From the NCBI RefSeq assembly GCF_001894785.1, contig NZ_BCWW01000006.1, positions 248,001 to 312,000 of the forward strand: a stretch of DNA of 64,000 bases, read 5' to 3'. The position numbers and the translations under genes were made by a program. The notes below the pieces were generated by a model that saw nothing but the letters and a program-made list of their open reading frames with translations, was not told the DNA's origin and ran no database searches. This stretch comes from Rhodococcoides fascians NBRC 12155 = LMG 3623 (GTDB lineage Bacteria > Actinomycetota > Actinomycetes > Mycobacteriales > Mycobacteriaceae). Positions 30,318-38,726 of the stretch are shown one piece after another (within the stretch, counting starts at the first letter, position 1; each line of letters begins with the position of its first letter).

Positions 30318-31561
30318 GAGTTCTGATGGTGTCGTGGGAGTACCCACCCGTCGTGGTCGGCGGGCTGGGTCGCCACGTTCATCACCTGGCGACCGAGCTG
30401 GTGCGCTGCGGGCACGAGGTCGTCGTTCTCTCTCGCCGACCCACCGGCACCGACGCGTCCACCCATCCCACCTCCCACCACATCGAGGACGGCGTACTGG
30501 TGGTCGCCGTCGCCGAGGATCCGGCGCACTTCGTGTTCGGAGAGGACATGCTCGCGTGGACTCTGGCGATGGGGCACGCCATGGTGCGGGCAGGGGTCGC
30601 CCTCGGTAAACCCGGCCTCGGCGACGGCTGGCAGCCCGATGTCGTCCACGCCCACGACTGGCTGGTCGCGCACCCGGCCATCGCTCTGGCGGAGTTCTAC
30701 GACGTGCCGCTGGTCTCGACCATCCATGCCACCGAGGCCGGACGCCACAGCGGCTGGATCTCGGGCACCGTCAACCGCCAGGTCCATTCGATCGAATGGT
30801 GGCTCGCGAACGATTCCGACGCGATCATCGCGTGCTCGGCGTCGATGAAGGACGAGGTCACAGCCCTGTTCGACGTCGCCGAGTCGACGGTCTCGGTCAT
30901 TCACAACGGCATCGACGGATCCGCGTGGAGTTTCCGACGCCGACAGCCCCGCTCCGAGCCCGCGAAATTGCTGTTCGTCGGTCGTCTGGAATACGAGAAG
31001 GGCATCCAGGACGCCATAGCCGCTCTGCCACGCGTCAGACGAAGTCACCCCGGCACCACGCTGCACATCGCCGGCGAAGGCACTCAGTTCGGGTGGCTGG
31101 CAGGTCTGGCACGCACCCACCGCGTCGCCAGGTCGGTGTCGTTCCTCGGCAACCTGAACCACTCCGATCTGCTCGGATGGCTGCACGGCGCCGACGCCAT
31201 CGTCCTTCCCAGCCGGTACGAACCCTTCGGCATCATCGCCCTCGAGGCCGCGGCAGCAGGGATTCCGTTGGTGGCATCGACGGCCGGCGGACTCGGTGAG
31301 GCGATCGTCGACGGCGTCACCGGGCTGTCCTTTCCGCCGGGTGATGTGGCCGCGCTGACGGCGGCGGTGCGGCGGGTGTTGGACAACGCCGATGCGGCGC
31401 AGGAAAGAGCCGTCGCCGCTCGGGAACGTCTCACCGTCGACTTCGACTGGAAGCACGTCGCGGAGTCGACGGCTCGGGTGTACCTCGAAGCCAAGCGCAA
31501 GGTTCGCCATCCGCTGGGTCGCCCGCACATCGTCGAACGCGCCCTGCCCGATCGCAGCTGA
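30314..31561 (+). CDS. GT4 alpha-glucosyltransferase (Rv3032-like)
   Basis: A 415-aa glycosyltransferase of the GT4 glycogen-synthase-like type. It opens [21 protein letters not shown], with the GGLG nucleotide-sugar loop, and has the E-x7-E motif in [16 protein letters not shown] (about 302). The mycobacterial orthologue Rv3032 is an alpha-1,4-glucosyltransferase for MGLP and capsular glucan. It overlaps the GH57 gene (ATGA) and ends at a palindromic repeat shared with the convergent acyltransferase gene. Confidence 0.92.
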   Translation: [415 protein letters not shown]

Positions 31562-31562
31562 C

Positions 31563-31612
31563 CCCATGTGAGTGGAACCTCGTAGTCCACTACGAGGTTC
31601 CACTCACATGGG
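31563..31612. repeat. Palindromic repeat family A, copy 2
   Basis: Perfect 24-nt arms (starting CCCATGTGAGTGGAACCTCG) around a 2-nt centre. The element fills nearly the whole 53-bp gap between the stops of two convergent genes. It shares CATGTGAGTGG and CCTCGTAG with copy 1 at 3876-3921, but the arm interiors differ by compensating changes (GGTTCC against GGAACC), so the hairpin is conserved. Confidence 0.85.
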
Positions 31613-31614
31613 TC

Positions 31615-32376
31615 TCAGCTCTCCCGCGCCGCCTCGGCCTGACCGAGAGCTTTCTTGCGCGCGATGTCTTCGAGTGCCGCGATGTACTTAGCTCGCTCGG
31701 CTGCGCCGGCTTCCCAGGCCGTCTTGCGATTGCGGACGACTTTGGCCGGGGCACCGACGGCGATGCTGTAGTCCGGAATCTCACCCTTGACGACGGCATG
31801 GGCACCAAGGACGCAGCCTCGCCCGATTCTGGTCTCCCGCAGGATCGTCACCTTGGCGGCGATCCAGGTGTCGGGTCCGATTCGTACCGGGCCCTTGACG
31901 ATTCCCTGGTCCTTGATGGGCATGTTCACGTCGTCCATCCGGTGGTCGAAATCGCAGATGTAGCACCAGTCGGCGACGAGCGTCGACGCGCCGATCTCGA
32001 TGTCGAGGTAGGTGTTGACGACGTTGTCCTTGCCGAATACCACTTTGTCTCCGATGCGGAGCGAACCCTCGTGGCACCGGATGGCATTACCGTCGCCGAT
32101 GTGGACCCACCGACCGATCTCGAGGCGAGACAGTTCAGGGGTGGAGTGAATCTCGACGTTCTTGCCGAGGAAGACCATGCCCCGCAGGATCACGTGCGGG
32201 TTCGCGAGCTTGAACTTGGCCAGACGGTAGTACCGAACCAGGTACCAGGGCGTGTAGGCCTTGTTGGCGAGCACCCAGTCGAGGGACGCCCGCGTGAGAA
32301 ACCGCGCCTGCTCGCTGTCGCGTCGTCTCGACCCGCGCCAGCGTGTTCGCAGCGGCGCGTTCCACATACTCGTCAT
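31615..32376 (-). CDS. Left-handed beta-helix acyltransferase (Rv3034c-like)
   Basis: A 253-aa hexapeptide-repeat acyltransferase. Imperfect (LIV)GxxxxI repeats run from about residue 85 to 200 (LEIGRWVHIGDGNAI, LRIGDKVVFGKDNVV, VRIGPDTWIAAKVTI, TRIGRGCVLGAHAVVKG), ending in the C-terminal SIAVGAPAKVVRNRK motif typical of acetyltransferases. The mycobacterial orthologue sits in the MGLP region and may acylate the polysaccharide. Substrate and donor are not known. It converges with the GT4 gene. Confidence 0.88.
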   Translation of the reverse strand: MTSMWNAPLRTRWRGSRRRDSEQARFLTRASLDWVLANKAYTPWYLVRYYRLAKFKLANPHVILRGMVFLGKNVEIHSTPELSRLEIGRWVHIGDGNAIRCHEGSLRIGDKVVFGKDNVVNTYLDIEIGASTLVADWCYICDFDHRMDDVNMPIKDQGIVKGPVRIGPDTWIAAKVTILRETRIGRGCVLGAHAVVKGEIPDYSIAVGAPAKVVRNRKTAWEAGAAERAKYIAALEDIARKKALGQAEAARES

Positions 32377-32527
32377 GGACGTTCACCCTAGTTTCTCGCT
32401 CGCCCGCTCTCTGCCGGCACCCGTCAGCGGGCTAGTGTTGTCTCTCGACCGATGCCCGGGCATCGGCGCAGCAGGCCGAGCGACCGCCGATCGAAAGGGC
32501 ACAACGGACATCATGGGGAGTGCTCGA

Positions 32528-33856
32528 ATGCGTGTCGGGTTCGGTGCAGGTTCGACGTCCGGAGCAGGCAAGGGTCTGACTGCAGTGGCTGCGACGGTCC
32601 TGTTGACCCTTGCCGGGTGCAGCACGGAACCTGCTGCCATCGCACCGCTCTCGCCCGACTCCTGGCCCGCGGCGCACGCGAACCTCCGCAACAGTGGCTC
32701 GACGGACGTATCGGTCGGTGCTCCACTGACGCTGGACTGGACTCGCCCCACCGGCGGCACCGTGACGTCACCGGTATCGATCGGCTCGAACGGTCAGATG
32801 TTCGTCACTGCCGCAACCGAATCGGGTTGCAATCTGTTCTCGTTCGAGATCGAGTCCGCCCGCAAACGCTGGTGCAACCGGATCGGCCCTTCCGTGGTGA
32901 CCGCCACCCCCACCGTCGATTCTGCGATCAACGTCTACATCGGCGACGAAGGCGGGCTGAACTCGTACAACGATCACGGGCAATTACGTTGGCGTACACC
33001 GGTATACGGTGTTCCGAAATCCGCCCAGTTCTTGGGCGACGGCAGCGTGCTGTCGATCACCCAGATGGGTCAGGTCAGTGTCCTCGATTCCCAGAACGGC
33101 CAACTGCGAGTACCCATTCTCGATCTCGTTCCGGCCCCGGACTTCTTGACCGACCCCGATGCGGACTTCGAGCCGATGGACACCGGACTCGCCCAGTGCA
33201 GTTCGGGTGAATCCGAATGCGCTGTGCCTGCCGCGCCCGCGGTGGACCGCGACAGCGACGCCATCTACCTGACCCTGTGGCGACCGGGTTCGATTGCGCC
33301 GCAACTGGTCTCACTGCAGTACTCCCGCGACGGCGCACCTGGACTCGTCGAACGGTGGTCCTCGGGCCTCCTCCCTGCCGGCGTCGCATCGAGCCCGGTG
33401 CTCTCCGAGGACGGATCGACGGTCTACATCGCCGACGTCGACGGGCGACTGACCGCATTCGACACCTCGGACGGGAAACAGAAGTGGACCGAGGGCACGG
33501 GACTCGGAATCGGAGGCAGTCCATCGATCGCCTCGGACGGCACCATCGTCCCGGCCGGCGGCGACGGCACCCTGATGGGACTTCGAGACAACGGCGACTC
33601 GGCCGAGCGCGTGTGGGTTCGCGACGACGTCGAACAGGCCGGGGCAGCAGCACAATCCGCGGACGGGCGCGGCCACACCGTCGTTCGCGACGGCGACGGA
33701 CTGGCTCTGCTCACGTTCGACGCGGCGACGGGCGACAGCATCGATTCGCAGCCCCTACCCGATGTCGTCGGCACCACCGTGGGCACGTCCGTCGGTCCCG
33801 ACGGGCAGGTCGTCACGGCGAGCTACCTGGGCGAGATCTTCACCTACACCGGCTGA
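32528..33856 (+). CDS. PQQ-like beta-propeller lipoprotein (Rv3035-like)
   Basis: A 442-aa exported lipoprotein. A signal peptide ending in the lipobox TLAGC (Cys about 31) precedes a beta-propeller built of PQQ-like blades (GSNGQMFVTAATESG, STVYIADVDGRLTAFDTSDGKQKWTEGTG, LGIGGSPSIASDGTIVPAG). Similar propellers bind ligands or act as scaffolds, as in BamB. The start is placed at ATG 32528, because GGGGAG lies 7 nt before it; ATG 32513 in frame is an alternative. It ends 13 bp inside the convergent THUMP-like gene. Confidence 0.85.
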   Translation: MRVGFGAGSTSGAGKGLTAVAATVLLTLAGCSTEPAAIAPLSPDSWPAAHANLRNSGSTDVSVGAPLTLDWTRPTGGTVTSPVSIGSNGQMFVTAATESGCNLFSFEIESARKRWCNRIGPSVVTATPTVDSAINVYIGDEGGLNSYNDHGQLRWRTPVYGVPKSAQFLGDGSVLSITQMGQVSVLDSQNGQLRVPILDLVPAPDFLTDPDADFEPMDTGLAQCSSGESECAVPAAPAVDRDSDAIYLTLWRPGSIAPQLVSLQYSRDGAPGLVERWSSGLLPAGVASSPVLSEDGSTVYIADVDGRLTAFDTSDGKQKWTEGTGLGIGGSPSIASDGTIVPAGGDGTLMGLRDNGDSAERVWVRDDVEQAGAAAQSADGRGHTVVRDGDGLALLTFDAATGDSIDSQPLPDVVGTTVGTSVGPDGQVVTASYLGEIFTYTG

Positions 33857-35016
33857 CGGACCGCGCCCGGCTCGCAGACGAACGCCACGGCCGAGCGCTC
33901 GATGCGAGTGATGACGACCGACAGCGAGACCCGGCCCCGCAGCTTGAGTTTGGGCCTGAGCAACGCGGGATCCACGTCGACTCCGCGCACCAGGATCTCC
34001 ACCGCGCCACACCCCAGTCGATTCAGTTGCTGCCGAAGCACTTTCTCCGAGAACTTCGACTGCTCGAGGATTCTGAAACCACGCACGCCGACCGGTACGG
34101 CGTCGCCCGTCAGGTACGCGATCCTCGGATCCAATTGCCAGAGGCCGAATTTGGCACCGTAGTGCCGCACCAGTCCGGCCCGCACGACCGCACCGTCCGG
34201 ATCCACGATGTATTCACCGGGCGGCCGAACGGGAATCTCGTCCGACTCGGCGTCGGTGATCTCGAGCGCACTTCCGTTGGATCGCAGGACCGCGGCACGA
34301 CGCCGAATTCCGCTGTCGCCGAGACCTTCCGACCACAGGCACGCCTCGCGTACTCCCCCGTCGAGGGAGACCACCTCGATCTCACCGGGCCAATCGATTG
34401 CATCGAAATCCAGCCCGGGAGCGCATTTGACGACCAGATCTCGCCCCCGATACGCGTCGAGGAGATCCGGCAACGGAGGCTCGAGCGCCGCGGGATCGTG
34501 CCGTCGACGACCACCGACGCGTCGTCCGGGATCGGCCACGATCACGGTGCCCCGTGTCGTCGGGGTCAGTGCGTCGGCGCGCAGCACCGTCGCGGAGGGC
34601 ACGTTGTGGGCAGCCATGCGCACCCGAATCGGGTCCAGGTCACTTCCCACCGCAAGTTCGGTCGTGTCGACCAACGCCGCCAGCTCGCTGCCGATGGAAC
34701 AGGTGACATCGTGCACCCGCCGTCCGGCCAGGCGGTCCGCGCGCCTGCGAGCGACGGTCGTCGGCGTCGCCTGCTGCACCGCGTCGTCGGTGACGAGCCA
34801 GCCGTCGGACCCCAGCAGCTTCGCCCGTGCTTTCCGCCGCACCGTCACCGTCTCGACGAGGGCCGCAACGTGCTCGGGGTAGCGGGCGCGTACCGAGGCG
34901 ATATCGCGCAGAGAAGTTCGCGCGTCGAGCTCGAGTCGGTCGACTGCACCGAGTGCCTCGGCACCGGCCTCGCTTCGCAGGAAGTCGAGGTCGGTGCCGG
35001 TGAAGTCATAGCCCAC
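33844..35016 (-). CDS. THUMP-like-domain methyltransferase (Rv3037c-like)
   Basis: A 390-aa protein with a SAM-binding core (VHDVTCSIGSELAALVDTTELAVGSDLDPIRVRMAAHN, about 100-140; VIVADPGRRVGGRR near 160) and a C-terminal THUMP-like domain. The motif ADPGRR resembles the DPPR catalytic loop of RNA methyltransferases. It could modify RNA. Its mycobacterial orthologue has also been suggested as a polysaccharide methyltransferase because of its neighbours; neither role is shown by the sequence. It overlaps the convergent lipoprotein gene by 13 bp. Confidence 0.83.
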   Translation of the reverse strand: MGYDFTGTDLDFLRSEAGAEALGAVDRLELDARTSLRDIASVRARYPEHVAALVETVTVRRKARAKLLGSDGWLVTDDAVQQATPTTVARRRADRLAGRRVHDVTCSIGSELAALVDTTELAVGSDLDPIRVRMAAHNVPSATVLRADALTPTTRGTVIVADPGRRVGGRRRHDPAALEPPLPDLLDAYRGRDLVVKCAPGLDFDAIDWPGEIEVVSLDGGVREACLWSEGLGDSGIRRRAAVLRSNGSALEITDAESDEIPVRPPGEYIVDPDGAVVRAGLVRHYGAKFGLWQLDPRIAYLTGDAVPVGVRGFRILEQSKFSEKVLRQQLNRLGCGAVEILVRGVDVDPALLRPKLKLRGRVSLSVVITRIERSAVAFVCEPGAVRQPV

Positions 35017-35070
35017 GGTTGGGACCGATCGATGCAGCGTCGGCCGTACGGCCGACGGTGGTGGAACGAA

Positions 35071-36129
35071 TCAAGCGCGGGGCGCGGGCTTGGTTCCGGT
35101 GATCATCACGTTGTAGAACATGCCTCGCGGTACCACGTGCTGCAAGACCTTCTCGTCGACCCAGCTCAGTGTCTTCCACCCGTTGAACGCGAACTTGGCC
35201 CAGTTCCAGCCGAGCTTGCCTGCCGGAACGGCAGCCTCGAACGTGCGCACCGGCCACCCGAGCAGAGCGGCAGCGAATTCTTCGGTGTTCGCCTGAACGG
35301 CCTCGGCACCTGCCGACAACGCGATGTTCTCGAGGTCGGTCGGATCGAACGTGTGCAGGTCCACGACGGCCTCGAGTGCTGCAGCTCGCGAGGACTCGTC
35401 GAGTTCTTCCTGTGGTTTGCGCCAGTCCGCCAGGAACGGCAGCTTGGTGGCACGAGTGGTCGCTTCCCAGGTGATACGGCCCAGCCAGCGAGCGTAGAAG
35501 TTGCCCACCGTGGTCGGCTCGCCTGCGAAGACGAAGCGTCCACCCGGCTTGAGAACGCGCAGAACTTCTCGAAGAGACTGCTCGACGTCCGGGATGTGGT
35601 GAAGCACGGCGTGACCGACCACCAGATCGAAGGTGTCGTCGTCGTACGGAATCGTTTCTGCGTCGGCCACCCGGCCGTCCACATCGAGTCCGAGGTGCTC
35701 GGCGTTGCGCAGCGCGACCTTGACCATTCCGGGTGAGAGGTCGGTGACCGAGCCCTTGTCGGCAATCCCGGCCTGCATCAGGTTGAGCAAGAAGAAACCT
35801 GTGCCACAACCCAATTCGAGCGCACGACCGTACGGCAGAGCCGCTCGGGCCGATGCGTCACCGGACACCGCCTGATCGAACCTGCCTCGGGCGTAATCGA
35901 TGCAGCGCTCGTCGTAGGAGATCGACCACTTGTCGTCGTAGGTCTCGGCTTCCCAGTCGTGGTAGAGCACCTGCGCCAGTTTGGTGTCCGACCGCGCTGC
36001 CTCGACCTGCTCGGCCGTGGCGTGCGGATTCGGTGCCGGATCGACCTCGCGGTCTCGCGCCTCGGCCGAGACGAGAGGCGTCACAGAAGCAGTCGGTCGA
36101 TTCGCACCGTCGTGGGGGCTTGCAGTCAT
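35071..36129 (-). CDS. SAM-dependent methyltransferase (Rv3038c-like)
   Basis: A 352-aa class I methyltransferase. Motif I is ALELGCGTGFFLLNLMQAG (about 98), with AETIPYDDDTFDLVVGHAVLHHIPDVEQSLREVLRVLKPGG further on, typical of Methyltransf_11. It has a charged N-terminal extension of about 45 residues and a roughly 130-residue C-terminal region without known motif (VRTFEAAVPAGKLGWNWAKFAFNGW). It sits in a leftward operon with an enoyl-CoA hydratase and a THUMP-like gene. A small-molecule or lipid substrate is likely but unknown. Confidence 0.87.
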   Translation of the reverse strand: MTASPHDGANRPTASVTPLVSAEARDREVDPAPNPHATAEQVEAARSDTKLAQVLYHDWEAETYDDKWSISYDERCIDYARGRFDQAVSGDASARAALPYGRALELGCGTGFFLLNLMQAGIADKGSVTDLSPGMVKVALRNAEHLGLDVDGRVADAETIPYDDDTFDLVVGHAVLHHIPDVEQSLREVLRVLKPGGRFVFAGEPTTVGNFYARWLGRITWEATTRATKLPFLADWRKPQEELDESSRAAALEAVVDLHTFDPTDLENIALSAGAEAVQANTEEFAAALLGWPVRTFEAAVPAGKLGWNWAKFAFNGWKTLSWVDEKVLQHVVPRGMFYNVMITGTKPAPRA

Positions 36130-36185
36130 GAGGCGAGCCTACTATCCGGTAGCCATGGAACAAGTTCGTCCACCGACCTCGATGC

Positions 36186-36965
36186 TCAACGCCCGGTGAA
36201 AGCGGCCTTACCCGGTCCGTTCGCGATGAAGGATTCCATCCCGACGGTGCGGTCCTCGGTGGCGAACAGGGCCGCGAACTGCTGTGCCTCGACGCGCAGT
36301 CCGTTGGTCAGGTCGACGTCCAACCCCTGATCTATGGACGCCTTGGCCGCAGCCAGAGCGCGTGACGCTCCGGTCGTGAACTGCCCCGCCCATGCGCGTG
36401 CCGCGTTGTACACCTCGTCCGGCGCAACCACCTCGTCCACCAAACCGATGCGCAGGGCCTCCTCGGCTCCGACGAAACGGCCGGTGAAGACCATGTCCTT
36501 GGCGCGACTGGGCCCGATCAGACGGGCCAGGCGCTGCGTGCCGCCGCCCCCGGGAATGACTCCGAGCAGCACCTCGGGAACGCCGAGCTTGGCATTGTCT
36601 CCGGCGATGCGTCGGTCTGCGCCGAGCGCGACCTCGAGTCCACCGCCCAGTGCGTATCCGGTCACTGCGGCCACGACCGGTTTGGGAATCGTGCTGAGCG
36701 AGCCGAGGGCGGACTGCAGTTCCGCCGCGATATCGGTCATCTCGACGACGGACATTGCCGCCATTTCCTTGATGTCGGCACCGGCCGCGAACACCTTTTC
36801 GCCGCCGTAGACGATGACCGCTCTGACGTCGGAGTTCACGGTGGCTTCGCGTGCCGCAGCCCGGATCTCCTCCTGCACCTGACGATTGAGCGCGTTCATC
36901 GGTGGGCGATCCAAGCGAATGGTGCCGATACCGTCGGATACTTCGAGAGTCACGAACTCAGCCAT
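36186..36965 (-). CDS. Enoyl-CoA hydratase/isomerase (EchA17-like)
   Basis: A 259-aa crotonase-fold protein that hydrates 2-enoyl-CoA in fatty-acid oxidation. Oxyanion-hole loop VIVYGGEKVFAAGADIKEMAAM (about 52) and catalytic Glu in ALGGGLEVALGADRRIAGDNAKLGVPEVLLGVIPGGGGTQRL (about 105-140). Both glutamates expected of hydratases appear to be present (GGLEVALG and PEVLLG). It lies 24 bp after the NUDIX gene stop codon and is in the same order as Rv3039c. Confidence 0.92.
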   Translation of the reverse strand: MAEFVTLEVSDGIGTIRLDRPPMNALNRQVQEEIRAAAREATVNSDVRAVIVYGGEKVFAAGADIKEMAAMSVVEMTDIAAELQSALGSLSTIPKPVVAAVTGYALGGGLEVALGADRRIAGDNAKLGVPEVLLGVIPGGGGTQRLARLIGPSRAKDMVFTGRFVGAEEALRIGLVDEVVAPDEVYNAARAWAGQFTTGASRALAAAKASIDQGLDVDLTNGLRVEAQQFAALFATEDRTVGMESFIANGPGKAAFTGR

Positions 36966-36989
36966 GGCCGAAGGCTACCGCGCCCGAGT

Positions 36990-37805
36990 TCAGCGATCCG
37001 ACCAGGGATGGACCGTGCCCGCGTAGTACGCGTCCTCGCCGTCGAACTCCACTCGGACGGTGCCGTTCTCCCGGGTCAGGACGGGCAGGACCGTCGCGAT
37101 CGTCTGCTCGTGATCGAGAACGTCGGCCACCGTGTCGAATCGGCCGAGCGCATCGAGCTGGCTCCACGTCGGTGGCAGCAGGACGGTGGTCCCCGAACGC
37201 CAGTCCGTCAACGCGTCCTCGGCCGAACGCCAGCTCACCGACGCCGCCTCGCTGGTCTCCCCGTCGGCATTCTGCCCCTCGGGGAGCACGGCAACGAAGA
37301 ACCTCGTGTCGTACCGTCGGGCTTCACCGATCGGGGTGATCCAGTGCGACCACGGCCGCAGCAGATCTGCTCGCAGAACCAGATCGTGGTCGGCGAGAAA
37401 CTGGGCGAACGACAGCTCCCGGCGTTCCAGTCGACCGCGTTCCGCAGAGAACGGGGCGGTGTCGGCGACCACCGAATCCGCCGTCGGACCGGCCAACAAC
37501 ACGCCACACTCCTCGAACGTCTCGCGTGCCGCTGCGCACACCAGCGCCTGCGCCTTCCCCTCGTCGGTACCGAACCGGTCGGCCCACCACGACGGCGGCG
37601 GACCTGCCCACTCGATGTCCGCGGCCGCATCCGACGGATCCACACCGCCACCGGGAAATACCGTCATGCCGCCCGCGAACGCCATCCCGCCGACGCGTTC
37701 GAGAAGGAACACCTCGATGCCGGGTTGTGATCGGCCGTCACGGATCAGGATGACGGTCGACGCATCACGTGCTGGAACGGGATCGGCGGCGGTGCTCGAG
37801 CTCAT
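36990..37805 (-). CDS. NUDIX hydrolase (NUDT19/RP2-like, Rv3040c-like)
   Basis: A 271-aa NUDIX protein. A GGMTVFPGGGVDPSDA start is separated by a roughly 30-residue insert from AAARETFEECGVLLAG, which carries the REXXEE part of the box. The long insert is a feature of the NUDT19/RP2 group, which hydrolyses (acyl-)CoA. The next gene encodes an enoyl-CoA hydratase, which fits a CoA-related role, though this is only inference. ATG 37805 begins MSSSTAADPVPARDASTVIL. Confidence 0.85.
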   Translation of the reverse strand: MSSSTAADPVPARDASTVILIRDGRSQPGIEVFLLERVGGMAFAGGMTVFPGGGVDPSDAAADIEWAGPPPSWWADRFGTDEGKAQALVCAAARETFEECGVLLAGPTADSVVADTAPFSAERGRLERRELSFAQFLADHDLVLRADLLRPWSHWITPIGEARRYDTRFFVAVLPEGQNADGETSEAASVSWRSAEDALTDWRSGTTVLLPPTWSQLDALGRFDTVADVLDHEQTIATVLPVLTRENGTVRVEFDGEDAYYAGTVHPWSDR

Positions 37806-37852
37806 CTCCGCAACGTACCGCTGAGCCGGTGCGCCCGAGCACGGGGTCCGCT

Positions 37853-38674
37853 CTAGCGGCGGTGCGCCCCGGCAGCGCGCGTGCGCCGCGCGAAGTAGCG
37901 ACCGTCGACGCGATCGAGGGTGATCGACTGGCTGAATGCCTCGGTCAGGTTCTCCGCCGTGATGACGTCGTCGACCAGGCCTTGCGCAACCACACCGCCC
38001 TCCTTGAGGAGTAGTGCGTGGCTGAAGCCGGGCGGGATTTCTTCCACGTGGTGGGTGATCAGCACGGTCGCGGGAGCGTCGGGGTCGGCGGCCAGATCGG
38101 CCAACCGGGCTACCAGTTCCTCGCGGCCGCCGAGATCGAGGCCGGCAGCGGGCTCGTCCAGCAACAGCAGTTCGGGGTCGGTCATCAGGGCACGGGCGAT
38201 CAGTACACGCTTGCGCTCACCCTCCGACAGGGTGCCGTAGGTCCGGGTCGCCAGATGTTCGGCCCCGAGGCTCTCGAGCATCTCGACGGCCCGTTCGGTG
38301 TCGATCGCGTCGTACTTCTCCCGCCAGCGCCCCAGCACGGAATATCCGGCGGATACGACCAGATCGGAGACGAGTTCGTCGGCAGGGATTCGGTGCGCCA
38401 ACGAGGACGACGACAAGCCGATTCGAGGACGCAGTTCCGAGACATCGGTTCTGCCCATCACCTCACCGAGGACGTGAGCGACACCGGACGTGGGATGGAT
38501 CTCGGCGGCAGCGATACGGAGCAGCGACGTCTTACCTGCACCGTTGGGCCCGAGTACGACCCACCGTTCGTCCAGTTCCACCTTCCAGGTGACGGGACCC
38601 ACCAACGTCACGCCACCTCGGCGAACTACGACATCGGTGAAATCTACGAGCAGGTCGGGATCCGGTTCAGACAC
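37853..38674 (-). CDS. ABC transporter ATP-binding protein (Rv3041c-like)
   Basis: A 273-aa ABC ATPase with Walker A GPNGAGKTSLLRIAA (about 42), signature LSEGERKRVLIARALM (about 146), Walker B ELLLLDEPAAGLD and the H-loop THHVEEI. No permease gene is nearby, so it may belong to the soluble ATPases or work with a distant partner. The GTG at 38672-38674 starts MSEPDPDLLVDFTDVV. It diverges from glgX with only about 50 bp between. Confidence 0.88.
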   Translation of the reverse strand: MSEPDPDLLVDFTDVVVRRGGVTLVGPVTWKVELDERWVVLGPNGAGKTSLLRIAAAEIHPTSGVAHVLGEVMGRTDVSELRPRIGLSSSSLAHRIPADELVSDLVVSAGYSVLGRWREKYDAIDTERAVEMLESLGAEHLATRTYGTLSEGERKRVLIARALMTDPELLLLDEPAAGLDLGGREELVARLADLAADPDAPATVLITHHVEEIPPGFSHALLLKEGGVVAQGLVDDVITAENLTEAFSQSITLDRVDGRYFARRTRAAGAHRR

Positions 38675-38726
38675 GGCTCCTATCCTCCCGCACACTCCCC
38701 GCGCAGACACGGCAGGATGTGCACGC

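Noticed and set aside
33217..35736. 839-codon forward frame over Rv3035-, Rv3037c- and Rv3038c-like genes
   Set aside because: It crosses three conserved genes in other frames and shows no motif.
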